Origin: Zhengitettix transpicula
Taxonomy: Eukaryota > Arthropoda > Insecta > Orthoptera > Tetrigidae
Assembly: GCA_037074705.1 (NCBI GenBank)
Contig: CM073591.1
Coordinates: 61,134,897 to 61,198,896 of the forward strand
Direction: 5' to 3'
DNA: 64,000 nucleotides
Under the pieces are notes generated by a model. It had not been told where the DNA came from. It made no database searches and saw only the letters and a list, made by a program, of their open reading frames with translations. Each line of letters begins with the position of its first letter. Within the stretch, counting starts at the first letter, position 1. Below, one piece after another: positions 1 through 10,956 of the stretch. The translations under genes and the position numbers were made by a program.

Positions 1-2857
1 TCAAAAATGTATGACGCCATTTTATTCACATGTTCTGTAGTCAATCAGGTGAAAGTGATTTAATATCATGGAAGAATTTCGGAAGCATTATATAGAATAT
101 GTCTAGTAATAACTGCCATATTTAATATAAAATGTAAGCAATTGTTTGAATGTTCAATCAAATCTGTTTCCTTTCTTCAAGTCAAAATTTTTTATTAAAA
201 AATGTCTGTATGTTGCACATCAATACGAGATTTTGGGCATATAAAAAATCAATGTACCCCTTAAGTTATAAGCAAGTAATACAGGAATTGCTATTGTCTT
301 TTTTTTGTAGAAATTGAAAACAAAATAAAGTATGATATAATGCACTAAAAAGATTATATATACATTTTAATATAAATATAAACAAAAATTAAAAGCTTAT
401 GTTGTTAATATTTATTCTATTTATTTTATAAAGACGACTTAAAAAGGCTTCCTTAAATTAATTTTAAGTTTTTTATTTGAGCCACTTTCACTCCGTCATT
501 ATGTTAGTAAATATGGTCACCTTCAATTCTAAACAAAATAGCCTCTTTTTATAAGTGAAAATTGTTCTATCGTACAAGGAAACGATACACACGAGTACCG
601 TTGATAAGTGTGACCAAATTTCTACACTTAAGAATGCACTTGAGGGTCGATTGTTAATAAGAAAAGCTTCTAATACATATAACATAACGATAAGTTACAA
701 CATCAATTTTTCTTTTTTAATTTTGTTGATATTTTCTATTATAATATTTAATAATAATAATTATGTTTTTTATTTTGATAGATATACAACGAGAAACAAT
801 TATGTATTTGTATCAATGTACCCCGTCCAACGGGCATTAATTGATTCAAATGTCACTTTGAAATAATAGTGAATATTTTTTTTGTTTTCTATCCGTATGC
901 AATCTGTAAAAACTGAATGAAAATAAAATTATTATTCTTTATTTGATAAAAATTGTATCAACTTTCCTAATTATTGAGATACCGCACATGCTCAATGTCT
1001 TCTAGGTTCAAATTAATTATGCATGAAAAATCTTCTATCATTAACGGTTATGTCTTTAAATTTTGGAGCCTCATCGCATTGTTTGTCTATTGAACTAATT
1101 AATTTCGCATCTCTTCCAGCACTGTGGTAATCATTTTTCTTAAATCCTGTTCTCTTAAAAACTTTTCATGAGCCGTTAGTTATCTTGACGTGATGTATTT
1201 ATTCTCTGGATATATTTTCTGACGTACAACTGTAATTTTCACATTGAAGGTATAATTCATTAAATCGATAATTATGGTTCCCTGAGTGTGTTTCACTTGT
1301 CTCATTATCAAGACATTTAATGTATTATTATTAGGGATTGTATTACAAACATTGTATTCCCATACTCGGCAACCATCTTTCTTCGGTTATACAGTAAGCT
1401 AATTCAATTGTGTGTTTGACAGTTATTAATTTATATTTTTCGCCCAATAAAAATATGCTTTCAGTAATTCATAATGGTTAAGTTTTTTCTGTGTGATTCC
1501 CAACGTTTTTCACTGCATTTTTATTCATATCAAATAAAGAAACTGAATAATTGTATTAACTGTACCCTGAAGTTAACTAAATTTATTTACCTTAAATAAT
1601 TTTGGACGCAGTTCGTAAATTTTCCAATGTATAATAATTATTATATCATACATCTAGAACAATTAATAGGACTCAGTAATTAACGTGCTATTTTATGATT
1701 GCACATCACACATTTATTAATTCATGTCAATAGTTCTAATTACATAAATTAAAAGGAGTCTCGTGACACGTCGATGAAAATTATCTAACAGGATTTAGAC
1801 GCATTACTTCATTCTGTCTTAAAATTTTGTTCATTTGCAAAACTGAATGTTCTGCTGCTGCAGTTGACAAACGATTATACAGAACAGTTATTGTAACGTT
1901 TGTGACATTTGTATGCGAGTAGGGAACATTTTCCTAACGGTATAGGGTCATTATAATAATAATACAGTCACTCCATGAATGTAAAAATATAAAATATAAA
2001 ATGTATACTATTATGTTTTTGAGAATAACAAACTTTTAGTTGTCAAATGACGTAATTTGATGTTATCTTAGAATACGCACGGAACGCAAGCCTTTCATTT
2101 TAGTGAATAAAGTTATAACGTTGGTTGCAAGCACAAGTAAGCAATTTTAGAGTTTTTTATCTGATTCATTATCCAAATTAAACATTTCTAATTATTTCCT
2201 TAAAGCAGAAGGACTTGAAAAACTTGTGTCAAATCCGCTCTTGCCGATTAGTGCTGCTCTCTAGTTGCGAAGTGCGAAACTGTAATGAGCTACCACCTTA
2301 CGGCAAACTACTCTACTACAAAGTTGAGAATATCTCGTACGGAACCCAAAAAAATCGCTGATGGTGTAGTTAAATTCTGTAAAAGAAGAAATTTTAAATT
2401 ATGCCTTATTATAAAAACTTGTAAACTAACTTAAATTTAATTACCTCTCTGGAATATAATAAACATATGTTCTGTATATTATGTAGTCTGTCTGTCTGTG
2501 TGTGTGTGTGGGTGTGTATTTTCAATAGTTACATGAGTTCTCGTCGTAATAACTGATGGCACTCTGTGAGGTAGAATTTGATCTAAGAAATTGATTTAAG
2601 AATTTTTTTTTTCACAAATAACAATACGTCCTCTGCAATTGTAGAATTCTTATATTTGAGAAGAACCAGTTATATTGTCTTAACGATCTCGTCTAGTCTC
2701 GCACAACTTGCCCATTACATATATTTTCGCGCAGTCTGCAACGTTGTTCAATTATACTACACAATTAAATATAATTTATCTACGTTCAATCTTTTTTGTT
2801 AAAGTACTTATTAGAAATTCCGGGCACTAGTAATACACGACATATTCACTTGGTGCC
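1..2857. other. AT-rich 3' flanking DNA, nothing recognised
   Basis: Very AT-rich sequence with many stop codons in all frames. A short tract of TCTG/TG repeats lies at 2485-2518. I see no gene, RNA or transposon with recognisable coding content. Confidence 0.5.
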
Positions 2858-2861
2858 TTAA

Positions 2862-5106
2862 GGTAGAGACCCACTGCTATCACGTCACGTAGTGTCACGT
2901 GACGTGCCGGCCATAAAGTTGAAGCGTGATTGCAGTCTCAATCCCACACTGCTGTCACGTCACGTGGCTCACGGCCAGAAAACAGTCTGCTTTGACAAGT
3001 GCGTAGCTCAGAGAATTTTTTTCTTCAATATACAAGTCTACATCTGTAAACGTGTCAACAGTACATTACCCCTCTCTTCCAGAGAAAAAAAAATACTGTT
3101 AACGGAAATACCAAGTATTGTTTCCGTTTGAAGCAGCCTGCAAGACTAAAACTATAGACAGTAACATATAATATAAAATATTATACAGATTCTGTTCGGT
3201 TTATAAGAATAATAGTGTATTGTACTATTGAAGATGGTCTTATAATACGGACAGATATATTTAAACACGTGTGTGTGATTCTAAATATGAAATAAAAATT
3301 TAAGTCCGTGTGCTTGCATACGCACGACTTATTTGGCGTTATTAAATAACAATAAAATGATCTGATTACGATAGTAAGTCAGGCTGCTAAATTTTTTATT
3401 CCGTCAAATAATTAAATTAAATATGAAAAAGTAGAGTGGTTACATTTCAAATTCAATAAAATAATGATAACTCGTGTATTTCTCTTTCCTTCATTTCAAT
3501 GTAGGTGTATTTTTCGTAAATTGTAGATGATTTTTTGAAACTCGACAGTGCGTTAAAAATAGAATGAAATTCTCTACAACTTTCCTCCTGTGAGAATTTT
3601 TTTGCACGAGCGACCATTTTGGAGATATAAGGAGTTATATGTTAGGTTTAAAAGGATTATTAACAATCTTATAAATAAAAATGAGTGTTTGTATGTATGT
3701 ATGTATGTTTGTTTGTATATTTGTATGTTCCTTATACAAATCTACACCGGTGGAGCAAATTTCACCAAATTTCGTACACGTGTTCTTTACGACCAGGAAA
3801 CAAACACTGTCGGGGTGAGACGCGTCTACCACCCCCAGAAGCGGGGGTGGACGGGGGTGGAAATATTTGAACATGCTAAAACAGCCGATATTTCAGTCGG
3901 ATAAATATTTTTAGGAGCCAAATATATTGATAGTGTTTCTACTGATGCTATCTGAATATAATTTTCATCCTCTACACCCTGGGGAAAGGGCACCCTTAGG
4001 GTTAGGGGTAGAGAATACAAATCTACACCGGTGGAGCAAATTTCACCAAATTTCGTACACGTGTTCTTAGCGACCAGGAAAGAAACACTGTTTGGGTGAT
4101 ACGCGACTACCACCCCCAGAAGCGGGGGTGGACCGGGGGTGGAAATATTTATACATGGGAGGGGTGCACCTTTAAGTGTGGGCGTGGAATGGCATTACAT
4201 AAATGGAAAGCAGAAACTATCGAGTTTGGAGTCAAATTCCGGGTTATAGTAGTCACTGAGTTCAATTATGACATTCAACTTGCCGTTTAAGTCCCCCAAG
4301 CGCGAGTGTTCGCGGGTGGAAATTTTCAAACATGTTAAACGGTCGATATTTGCGTTAAATAATTACTTCCTGGGGTTAATGACTTTGATAGTTTTTATAC
4401 CTATGTTGTTTGTGTATAATTTCAACCCCTCTGAGGGGAGCAAGTTTTGGAGTGGGGTGAAGGTACGTTAAATAAAAAAAACGCAAAAACAACGGAGATT
4501 AGAAGCAAGTCAGAGACTATCAATGTCGCTAAGTCTAATTGTGACACCTTGGGAAACGCGACGGGTTAGAAATTTTCAGACAATGTAATCGGCCGGTTCT
4601 TGCGTGGAATAAATACTTTTTGATTATCGCACATTTGTGGGGGTGGCCAGCTTCTACACTGTAAAAACGACCGATATATTTGGTCAATGACTTCAACCCC
4701 CTTCGGCATGGGAGGTGAGCACATTTAGGGATAGGGTTCGAGGAGCGTTACTTAAAAATAGCGCAAAAGCAAACGAAATTGGAGTCTTATGGATGGTTAT
4801 AGATAAATGACATCTCGGGCAACGCCGGGCATCCAGCAAGTAAATAATAATACATAAGGTAAATAAGTGAAATAATTCTTTCCTCTACTGGAAAAATGTG
4901 ACAAGGGACCTTCAAGCGCCTTTGGTAAGTCGAAAATAGAATACAGATTGAATAATTTGACATGGCGTGACAGAAATGTGTTCGAGCGCAGATCACAGAC
5001 ACGTGACATCGCAGTGACATGACGTACCGTGATAGAAGTGGTCCATAAGACAACATTGGCACTTTTTGGGACTTGACGTTAAATCACGTGAAAGTGTGTC
5101 TCCACC
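2862..5106. mobile_element. possible DNA-transposon remnant bounded by inverted ends
   Basis: The left end reads GGTAGAGACCCACTGCTATC and the right end, reverse-complemented, reads GGTGGAGACACACTTTCACG, an imperfect inverted terminal pair. Both ends continue into clusters of CACGTG/TGACGT motifs (2876-2970 and about 4970-5090). The left flank is TTAA and the right is TTCA. A different repeat (3670-4838) is nested inside. No transposase is recognisable. The two ends could be two separate copies of a shorter element. Confidence 0.3.
3670..4838 (-). repeat. interspersed repeat with GGTGCCCGGCGTTG-type start, copy 1
   Basis: On the minus strand it starts near 4838 with GCTGGATGCCCGGCGTTGCC and ends near 3670 after a TACA-rich run, the same layout as the copies at 25403 and 28993. 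The middle differs: it holds subrepeats containing CACCCCC blocks. A 281-bp unit starting ACAAATCTACACCGG at 3736 recurs at 4017, and a shorter motif (GGGGGTGGAAATATTT...CCGATATTT) recurs about four times (3840, 4125, 4310, 4560). No coding capacity. Class unknown; similar noncoding repeats occur widely in arthropods. Confidence 0.6.
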
Positions 5107-5109
5107 TTC

Positions 5110-6024
5110 ATTTTTCGTGTGGGTGTGACATGGCAGGCGTAATAAACCCGTGATTGTTTTCCACCTTTTCCCGTGTCTCAACTTTGATCTGCATCCGTCG
5201 CCAAGAGTCCAAGTGGCAACAGAATGAAAGTTTCCTAAGTTGAATTGCTGACGATTATCTCCCCGATCACATGAGTGTCAAAGAGGCAGAACTGTTCGTT
5301 CTGCTCACAAGATTAAAACTATTTCTCCTGCAAATTTACGTAATTCTTTTCCTGGACGCAAAAGAAAGGTCCACCCACTCCTGGAAACTTGTGTCAGCTC
5401 AGCCTCAAAGTAATACTTCTCTACTGTCTAAAACAATTATTTTTCATAACTAGATACATAAAATGTAGATGTAAGAATGTGACTTCTCATTTGGCTTGTT
5501 TTGTAATTTCTTAACACACTCGTAAAATAATTTGATGATATATAGCGATTCATAAATGTTGAAATCATTGTTTATATGATCATTTATTCAACTTCACGTT
5601 TCCAAACTCTTAATTTACTTTTCCTGTGAACAACTTAAGCATAGAATCAACTTGAATTCACACTCGATCTGGCTAGCGCTAATATATCCATTCTGGTGAT
5701 TTTACTTCTACAATTGATTCCTTGCACATGTTACTTAGTGTTTATGAATGTTTGTTTATATATTTGTTTAGGCAAACGTTTTCTTGAATGCCATGAATAT
5801 TAAATATATCACGATTATTCTCATCTTGGCTGTCACCCTAAAAAAACGTATTCGTTATTATTGTTAAAATTAAATATAATACGAGTAATCACCATTGGTC
5901 AGGAATTTTTTTAAATCCTTCATTATCCTTCCTTCTGAAGTAATATTACATCTATTCGCTTCTAAATTTGTGTGGGTATTTTCAAACATATCTGGCACTT
6001 TTCTTAGCTAGACTCGGGAAGGAG

Positions 6025-6027
<3 letters not shown>
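5110..6027. other. flanking DNA, nothing recognised
   Basis: AT-rich sequence between the TIR-like element and the AT microsatellite. I see no gene, motif cluster or named repeat. Confidence 0.4.

Positions 6028-6079
<52 letters not shown>
6028..6079. repeat. (AT)n microsatellite
   Basis: Uninterrupted TA dinucleotide run of about 50 bp. Confidence 0.97.
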
Positions 6080-6081
<2 letters not shown>

Positions 6082-6266
6082 AATAGTCAGCTAAGAAGGA
6101 CATGAATTTTGTTCTTATTTTTATCAGATTTGTTTACCAACTCAGACTGGGGATTGTTGAGTGGTTTGTACATATAAAAAGATAATAATAAAATGATGGA
6201 TACGGGGCTCTTAGAGAAGGGGAGGACTATAATTGGGCATTTTGCGGCTCTTAGGACTAAATGGTT

Positions 6267-7209
6267 GTGACCCACATCTTTACGACGGAACCCTGAAAGG
6301 CATAATAACAGATGTTTGGTGGACGATGCAATTATATTAAAATGAGATGTTTATTTTAATTGATTAAGTGACTCTCGGAGCGGGAGAAAGCCAACAGCTG
6401 GTGTTGTTTGGCGAACATGGAATTTCAAAACAACTGTGAAAACAAGGGAATATTCTGGAGCCGGGATATAAATAAGAGAGCAGATAAAAGGCACAGTTAG
6501 TCTGGGAGGAGTATTATGAGGAGTTAGTCAGGAGCAGGAGACCGCTGGGGTAGGGCGTTGGTGCAGGTCCGCAGGGCCAAGGTAAAGTGGCCGAAACAAT
6601 GTTATAAACAGTTGGGAATTTGCATTCAGGAGAGATCATCGGATGATAGGCCAAGCCGTGGCCGAGACTAATCAGTTGGACATCAGTCATCAGAAGTCGG
6701 TAGGAGTTCGTCGTGGAAATCTGTCTGCCAGCAGAGTTGGTTGAATTCGTCGTGAGGGTAACATCATCAAGAAGAGGTGGCGGTGAAAGCAGAGTGTGAG
6801 CGCAACCTGGTGCCTTTTATGCCTATATAAAGAGTGTGTGCCGGTATGCGAGAGATCCAAATTGCATGGACCAGAGAGCTTGTAAGTTTATTTTTCTGTA
6901 TTCAAATTGTAAATTGTTAAATAAGGGTAAAAAGTCAGATTTCGTTTTCAATCATTTCAATCAGTTCATTTCGTTTTTCATTTATTTTAACTGTTTTTTT
7001 AATTGTAAATTTTGTGTTCCGTTTTCTTATCAACCCAGTAAAGACCCTGGGGTACCGAGTCTGATTTATTAAAATGTATTCAAGATAAATAAAATTGTTT
7101 TTTTTTTGATTTTATAAAATTTCATCTTCTCAATTTGTGTAATTGTAAATTGTGTCTTAATAAATAATAATTGTTTATATAAATTGGTAATTTTATTTGA
7201 GGTATTACA
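6267..7209 (+). mobile_element. possible LTR (promoter-bearing)
   Basis: A stretch starting TGTGACCC and ending GGTATTACA, preceded at about 6210-6231 by a purine-rich run (GAGAAGGGGAGGA) like a polypurine tract. It contains a TATA-like box (GATATAAATAAGAG, about 6465) followed by a GC-richer transcribed-looking region, then AATAAA signals near 7090 and 7160. This is the usual order of an LTR. No gag or pol is next to it. Boundaries are uncertain. Confidence 0.3.
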
Positions 7210-7215
7210 ATATAT

Positions 7216-7919
7216 TGTGGTAATTAAAAATATGTAATTATTTAATAAACAAAATTTTACGATTTTCATTATCGGCGGCGTGAATATGAGGATTGTCTAC
7301 AAGAATATGGAACCTATAATGCTTGCTTGCTGAAGTTGCATTGTTGCCTCGGGCAGCACTGGTACGTACAGAACTTGAGATATTCAGAGTTGCTTGGAAC
7401 ATGAAGGCGAAAAGTTGTGTTTTGAGGAGGATGTAATTCAGAGTTGCTTGGACCAGGAAGGTGAAAGGTGTTTTTCTTTGGTGGAGTCCTTGATTCAGAG
7501 TTCCTGTTACCATATTTGAGCAAGTGTAATTAGGCAGCAGAGACATCTTATATTAAAGTGCCGGGCTTTGGAATTACGAGAATACAGTCTGAAGTATTTC
7601 GTCTATTGGCATATTCATGTAATTATAAAAGTTTTAAGAAACAATGTTATCAACAGTTAAGAGCAGGAAGTTCTTTGTGTTTGAAAACTACAACCACCTT
7701 AAATTTAGTGAAATGTCGCCTTTCTGTGTTGTGTTTAACAAAAATCGAGTGAGATCGGGCCCAGACGCTCAGCTAAGGGTAAAGTAAACTAAAAAGAAAT
7801 TTTATTAATTCTATACCTAATGTTTAGATAATAATTATCGTCAGATTTCGTATTTCATTAATTATTTAAGTCAGGAATTTTTTTCATTGTAAGTTTTTTA
7901 ATTATTTTGGTAATTATCA
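7216..7919 (+). mobile_element. LTR-like sequence, copy A
   Basis: Begins TGTGGTAATTAAAAATATG and ends GTAATTATCA, followed by TTATTGGAGGCCCGC, which looks like a primer-binding region. A block near the start (CGGCGGCGTGAATATG...TCTACAAGAATATGG...TGCTTGCTTGCTG) is shared with the copy at 17393. An internal near-repeat, ATTCAGAGTTGCTTGGA, occurs at about 7374 and 7436. No coding region follows, so it is probably a solo or broken LTR. Confidence 0.45.
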
Positions 7920-9499
7920 TTATTGGAGGCCCGCTTTTGTAAAATGTATTTTATTACAACATATATGTTTACCATCTTAAGTTCTCGTTCCAGAGTTGTT
8001 CCATATGCTTTTTCTTCTGTTACGTAAATGTGACTCATTATTTTATTAGGTGCATTTAGCTTTATAATTATACGTTGCCATTCTCTCCACATCAATTTAT
8101 TTGGATTTTAGAATTTTCTTTTGTTGTTGCTGTTCTGGATTTCCTCTCTAAGCCTGTCCTTGTGTTTACTTCATCAGTTAATCAGACGGAATTTGAGGAG
8201 TTTTATTTTAGTTTCCATCCGTTTCTTATATATTAATCTTGTTCTTCAGATGTATGTGAACTACGACTACGGTGTTACATCGACATGTATGATACTGTTC
8301 CGCTATGGAGCTTTGCATTCTTTGTGTCTCTTTTTCCATTGCGTGTTTATTTCTCATTGTTCTGCAATTTAAATCGTGTTTTCATTACATCTCATATCTC
8401 GTTTTTCAAGTACTTGCATTCATACAACTGTTTCATTTATTTGTTCTGTATTAACTCTTGCAATATAACCTAGTCTCTATTAATGTTCGCTTTCAGGCAA
8501 TTGGCTCATATATTTGAAAGTTTTAAGAATACCGTCACGAGTAAGGTTTAACTGTTCATTTAACGCTATATATGCTAAAGTTCCATTACATTGCCTTCAA
8601 ATTACTAGTTTATTAGAACTCCAACATTTTGGGATATTTTGTGTCAATATTACCTTTGTAACAGAGCAGGTTTCCTTCCTTCTCAATTCATTGAGTCTTC
8701 ATATTTCCATATTGATTTATTCGAATTATTCTTCAAGCTGTCTCATGCAGATCTCATCGCTATTCCTTCGCCACTGTTTCTTTATTAATTAAAATGTGAA
8801 TTTGGTTGTTTTATTGGTAAGCACATCTTCTTGTTTTAATTCAGAAACCTGTTACAGAAACCATGTATTTCCATTTTTAACTGTTTTAATTAATTGAATT
8901 GTCAGTACATGTTTTCTGGATATCGTAAGAATGCCTACCGTTCTCCTGGTTATAATAGAAGTCTTGGCAGGTGAAACAAGTCGGTCTCACAGACCAGTTG
9001 ATGAGAGAAGGGAAAATCTAAGGCGGTTATTTATAAAGGTTGTAAAATTTTTAATATAGCAGGGTACATGCGTCATAACCGTCTACGGAAGTTTGAACTA
9101 TAAAATAAATGCATTTCGGATAGTTTTCAAAATATTTATTTTCTTTTACATTCAGCATAACAAAAACACTTCACTACATACAAAATATAATTTAATTAAA
9201 TTTACATCTTAAGGGTCGATACCATTGAATCAGTTCCAGCCTTTCGTTCGTTCGTCGTTGGACATAAACTTTACAAAATTTTACACTATGTACAAATTAG
9301 AATTCCTATCTAATATGTTCATTAAGCAACATGTAGTGAATTGTGAGTTTCTCTCCAGCATCATTTCAAGATGAACGTTACTTACTTCAAGCATTTTCTC
9401 GTTTCATGCTTCGAATATCAGAGGTGTGTTTCCAATATACATTAAAGCTATTGACTTTCTAGTGAATTCGTTTCCCCAAACCCTGGGATTGGCACAAGC
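7920..9499. other. 3' flank of hh, nothing firmly recognised
   Basis: AT-rich DNA after LTR-like copy A. It may begin with remnant internal retrotransposon sequence, but no gag or pol motif was found. Open frames at 8121-8372 and 8514-8792 are T-rich, low-complexity and not called. Confidence 0.4.
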
Positions 9500-10482
9500 T
9501 AGAAAGGAAATTACATTTATTTCCGTAATGGTATAATTATTGTCTACGTTCAACAAAAGTTGTCTGAATTATGTATCAGTAGCAGGTGACACAGTAACCG
9601 GAAGCCCTGGACCCGTGAGGAGAGAATCGTCTGCCGTCTCATCCAAAATAAATACTCAAAAGTCCGTTACACTCTTCAGAGGCCATCAGAACTTTCCCAC
9701 TCCACGTTAAGATAGTGATTTCGCCGTTAGAAAGTAAATTTCTTCTAAAGCAAACTTATGCACAAGCGAATTAAACAGATATTATCACATCTTTAAGTTA
9801 GTAACATCTTTGACAATAGCTTCATTAAGAAAAATATATATTTATAAATAACATAATTACAAATACACACGTTTCGGCTCTTCGGCCTTTTCATATAAAT
9901 AATTCAACACATCTATATAATATATTTATATTATCAAAATAACGACAGCATGTTGACCGGAAAAGTGTTCGGTTTTCGCCGCTTCATTTTTGGTGAAGCA
10001 AATCGACGAGGTTACAATTCTTCGCTATTGGCACGTCAACCAAAGTTCGGTACCGGCGTTTTCATTTTTCAATAAATGAGAAGGTATCCAGCGATTGTTT
10101 ATCAAACTTTTGAAGTTCATTACTGTAATCAGCGCGCAACCATCGCTTGACTGAAACTATGTTTAGAGGAGTTACTCTTGCAAGCATGTCCGGGATGGAG
10201 TATTCTCACCAGGATTACGTTTAACACGAGGAACCGTAAGTTGATTGGCCTACTAGGAATTACTGTGAAATAAGTGAAGGTGGTGAACGACAGTCGATCC
10301 ACATCGCACTTTCGAGGGAGGACAGAGTTATGCACCGGGAATTCAAGTGAGAAGAGCGACTTGGTTGTGCGCATGGAGTTCAGTCTGAGCCAGCTCGGAT
10401 CAGAAAGCAGCAGAACTGTCACTTTGGTCCGACCGGCGTATTGCACTTTCTCAACTCGAGGAAAACAATCTTCCCGCACAGT
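9500..10482 (-). other. hh: probable hh 3' UTR and flank
   Basis: Sequence just downstream of the hh stop codon. A minus-strand AATAAA (TTTATT at 9516-9521) could end a UTR of nearly 1 kb, but no transcript evidence is available and other signals lie further out (about 9137). A minus-strand open frame at 10129-10479 follows the stop but resembles nothing and is not called. A short repeat-like motif with GGCCGAAGAGCCGAAACG on the minus strand sits at about 9864-9905. The UTR end is a guess. Confidence 0.35.
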
Positions 10483-10956
10483 TCACGTGTAAATCATCCG
10501 CGACGGCAGCACGAACCTCGCGATGCTGTACAGCATCCTGGCGTACCAGTGCACGCCCTGGGGCGCGGGTGCGTGGGAGGAGCTCCTGCCGAGGACGTGC
10601 CTCAGGCCGACGAAGAAGCGGACCGGCGCGAAGGACCAGTGGGCGACGCGCTGGCTGTCGACGACGGCGTAGCAGGACGCCGCGACGCCGTCCACCACGA
10701 GCGTGCCCTGCACGGTGAGAGGCGCGTACACGCCGGCGCGCCAGCTCTGCCGCACGGACACGACGCGGTCCGGCGCCGCGGCGCTGGAGGACGCGTTGGC
10801 CGGCCTCGCCAGCAGGAGGTCGCCCTCGCGGACGCGCTCCGCGAACACCTCCACGACGCCACGCGCCGCGGGTTGCCGCACGGGCAGCAGGTGCGACCTC
10901 GTCACCGTCAGCTCGCGACCCGACGCCGTGCGGATCGTCAGGAACTCGCGCTCCTC
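10483..10956 (-). CDS. hh: hedgehog, exon C: second half of Hint domain and C-terminus
   Basis: Terminal coding exon of 157 codons plus TGA. The acceptor is cttgttgcag|GAGGAG, phase 0, giving the junction RSPE|EEREFLTIRTASG. Hint residues present are Thr19 and His22 in LTVTRSHLL (the T-x-x-H motif, Drosophila Thr326/His329) and Cys95 in GVAASCYAV (Drosophila Cys400). The C-terminal GVHWYARMLYSIARFVLPS block aligns with the Drosophila end GIHWYANALYKVKDYVLP. The Hint fragment catalyses autocleavage and cholesterol transfer to the N-terminal signal in the secretory pathway, then is discarded. The exon is strikingly GC- and CpG-rich, with nearly all third positions G or C, inside AT-rich DNA; this leaves long open frames on the opposite strand that are not genes. 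No frameshift or stop interrupts it, so the gene looks intact here. Confidence 0.96.
   Translation of the reverse strand, partial: EEREFLTIRTASGRELTVTRSHLLPVRQPAARGVVEVFAERVREGDLLLARPANASSSAAAPDRVVSVRQSWRAGVYAPLTVQGTLVVDGVAASCYAVVDSQRVAHWSFAPVRFFVGLRHVLGRSSSHAPAPQGVHWYARMLYSIARFVLPSRMIYT

Noticed and set aside
3590..4290. Overlapping open frames on both strands
   Set aside because: They fall inside a noncoding interspersed repeat with subrepeats; the translations are artefacts.
10129..10479. 116-codon minus-strand frame just after the hh stop
   Set aside because: It lies in the presumed 3' UTR, is Ser/Arg/Leu-rich without domain motifs, and is separated from hh by a stop; probably chance.
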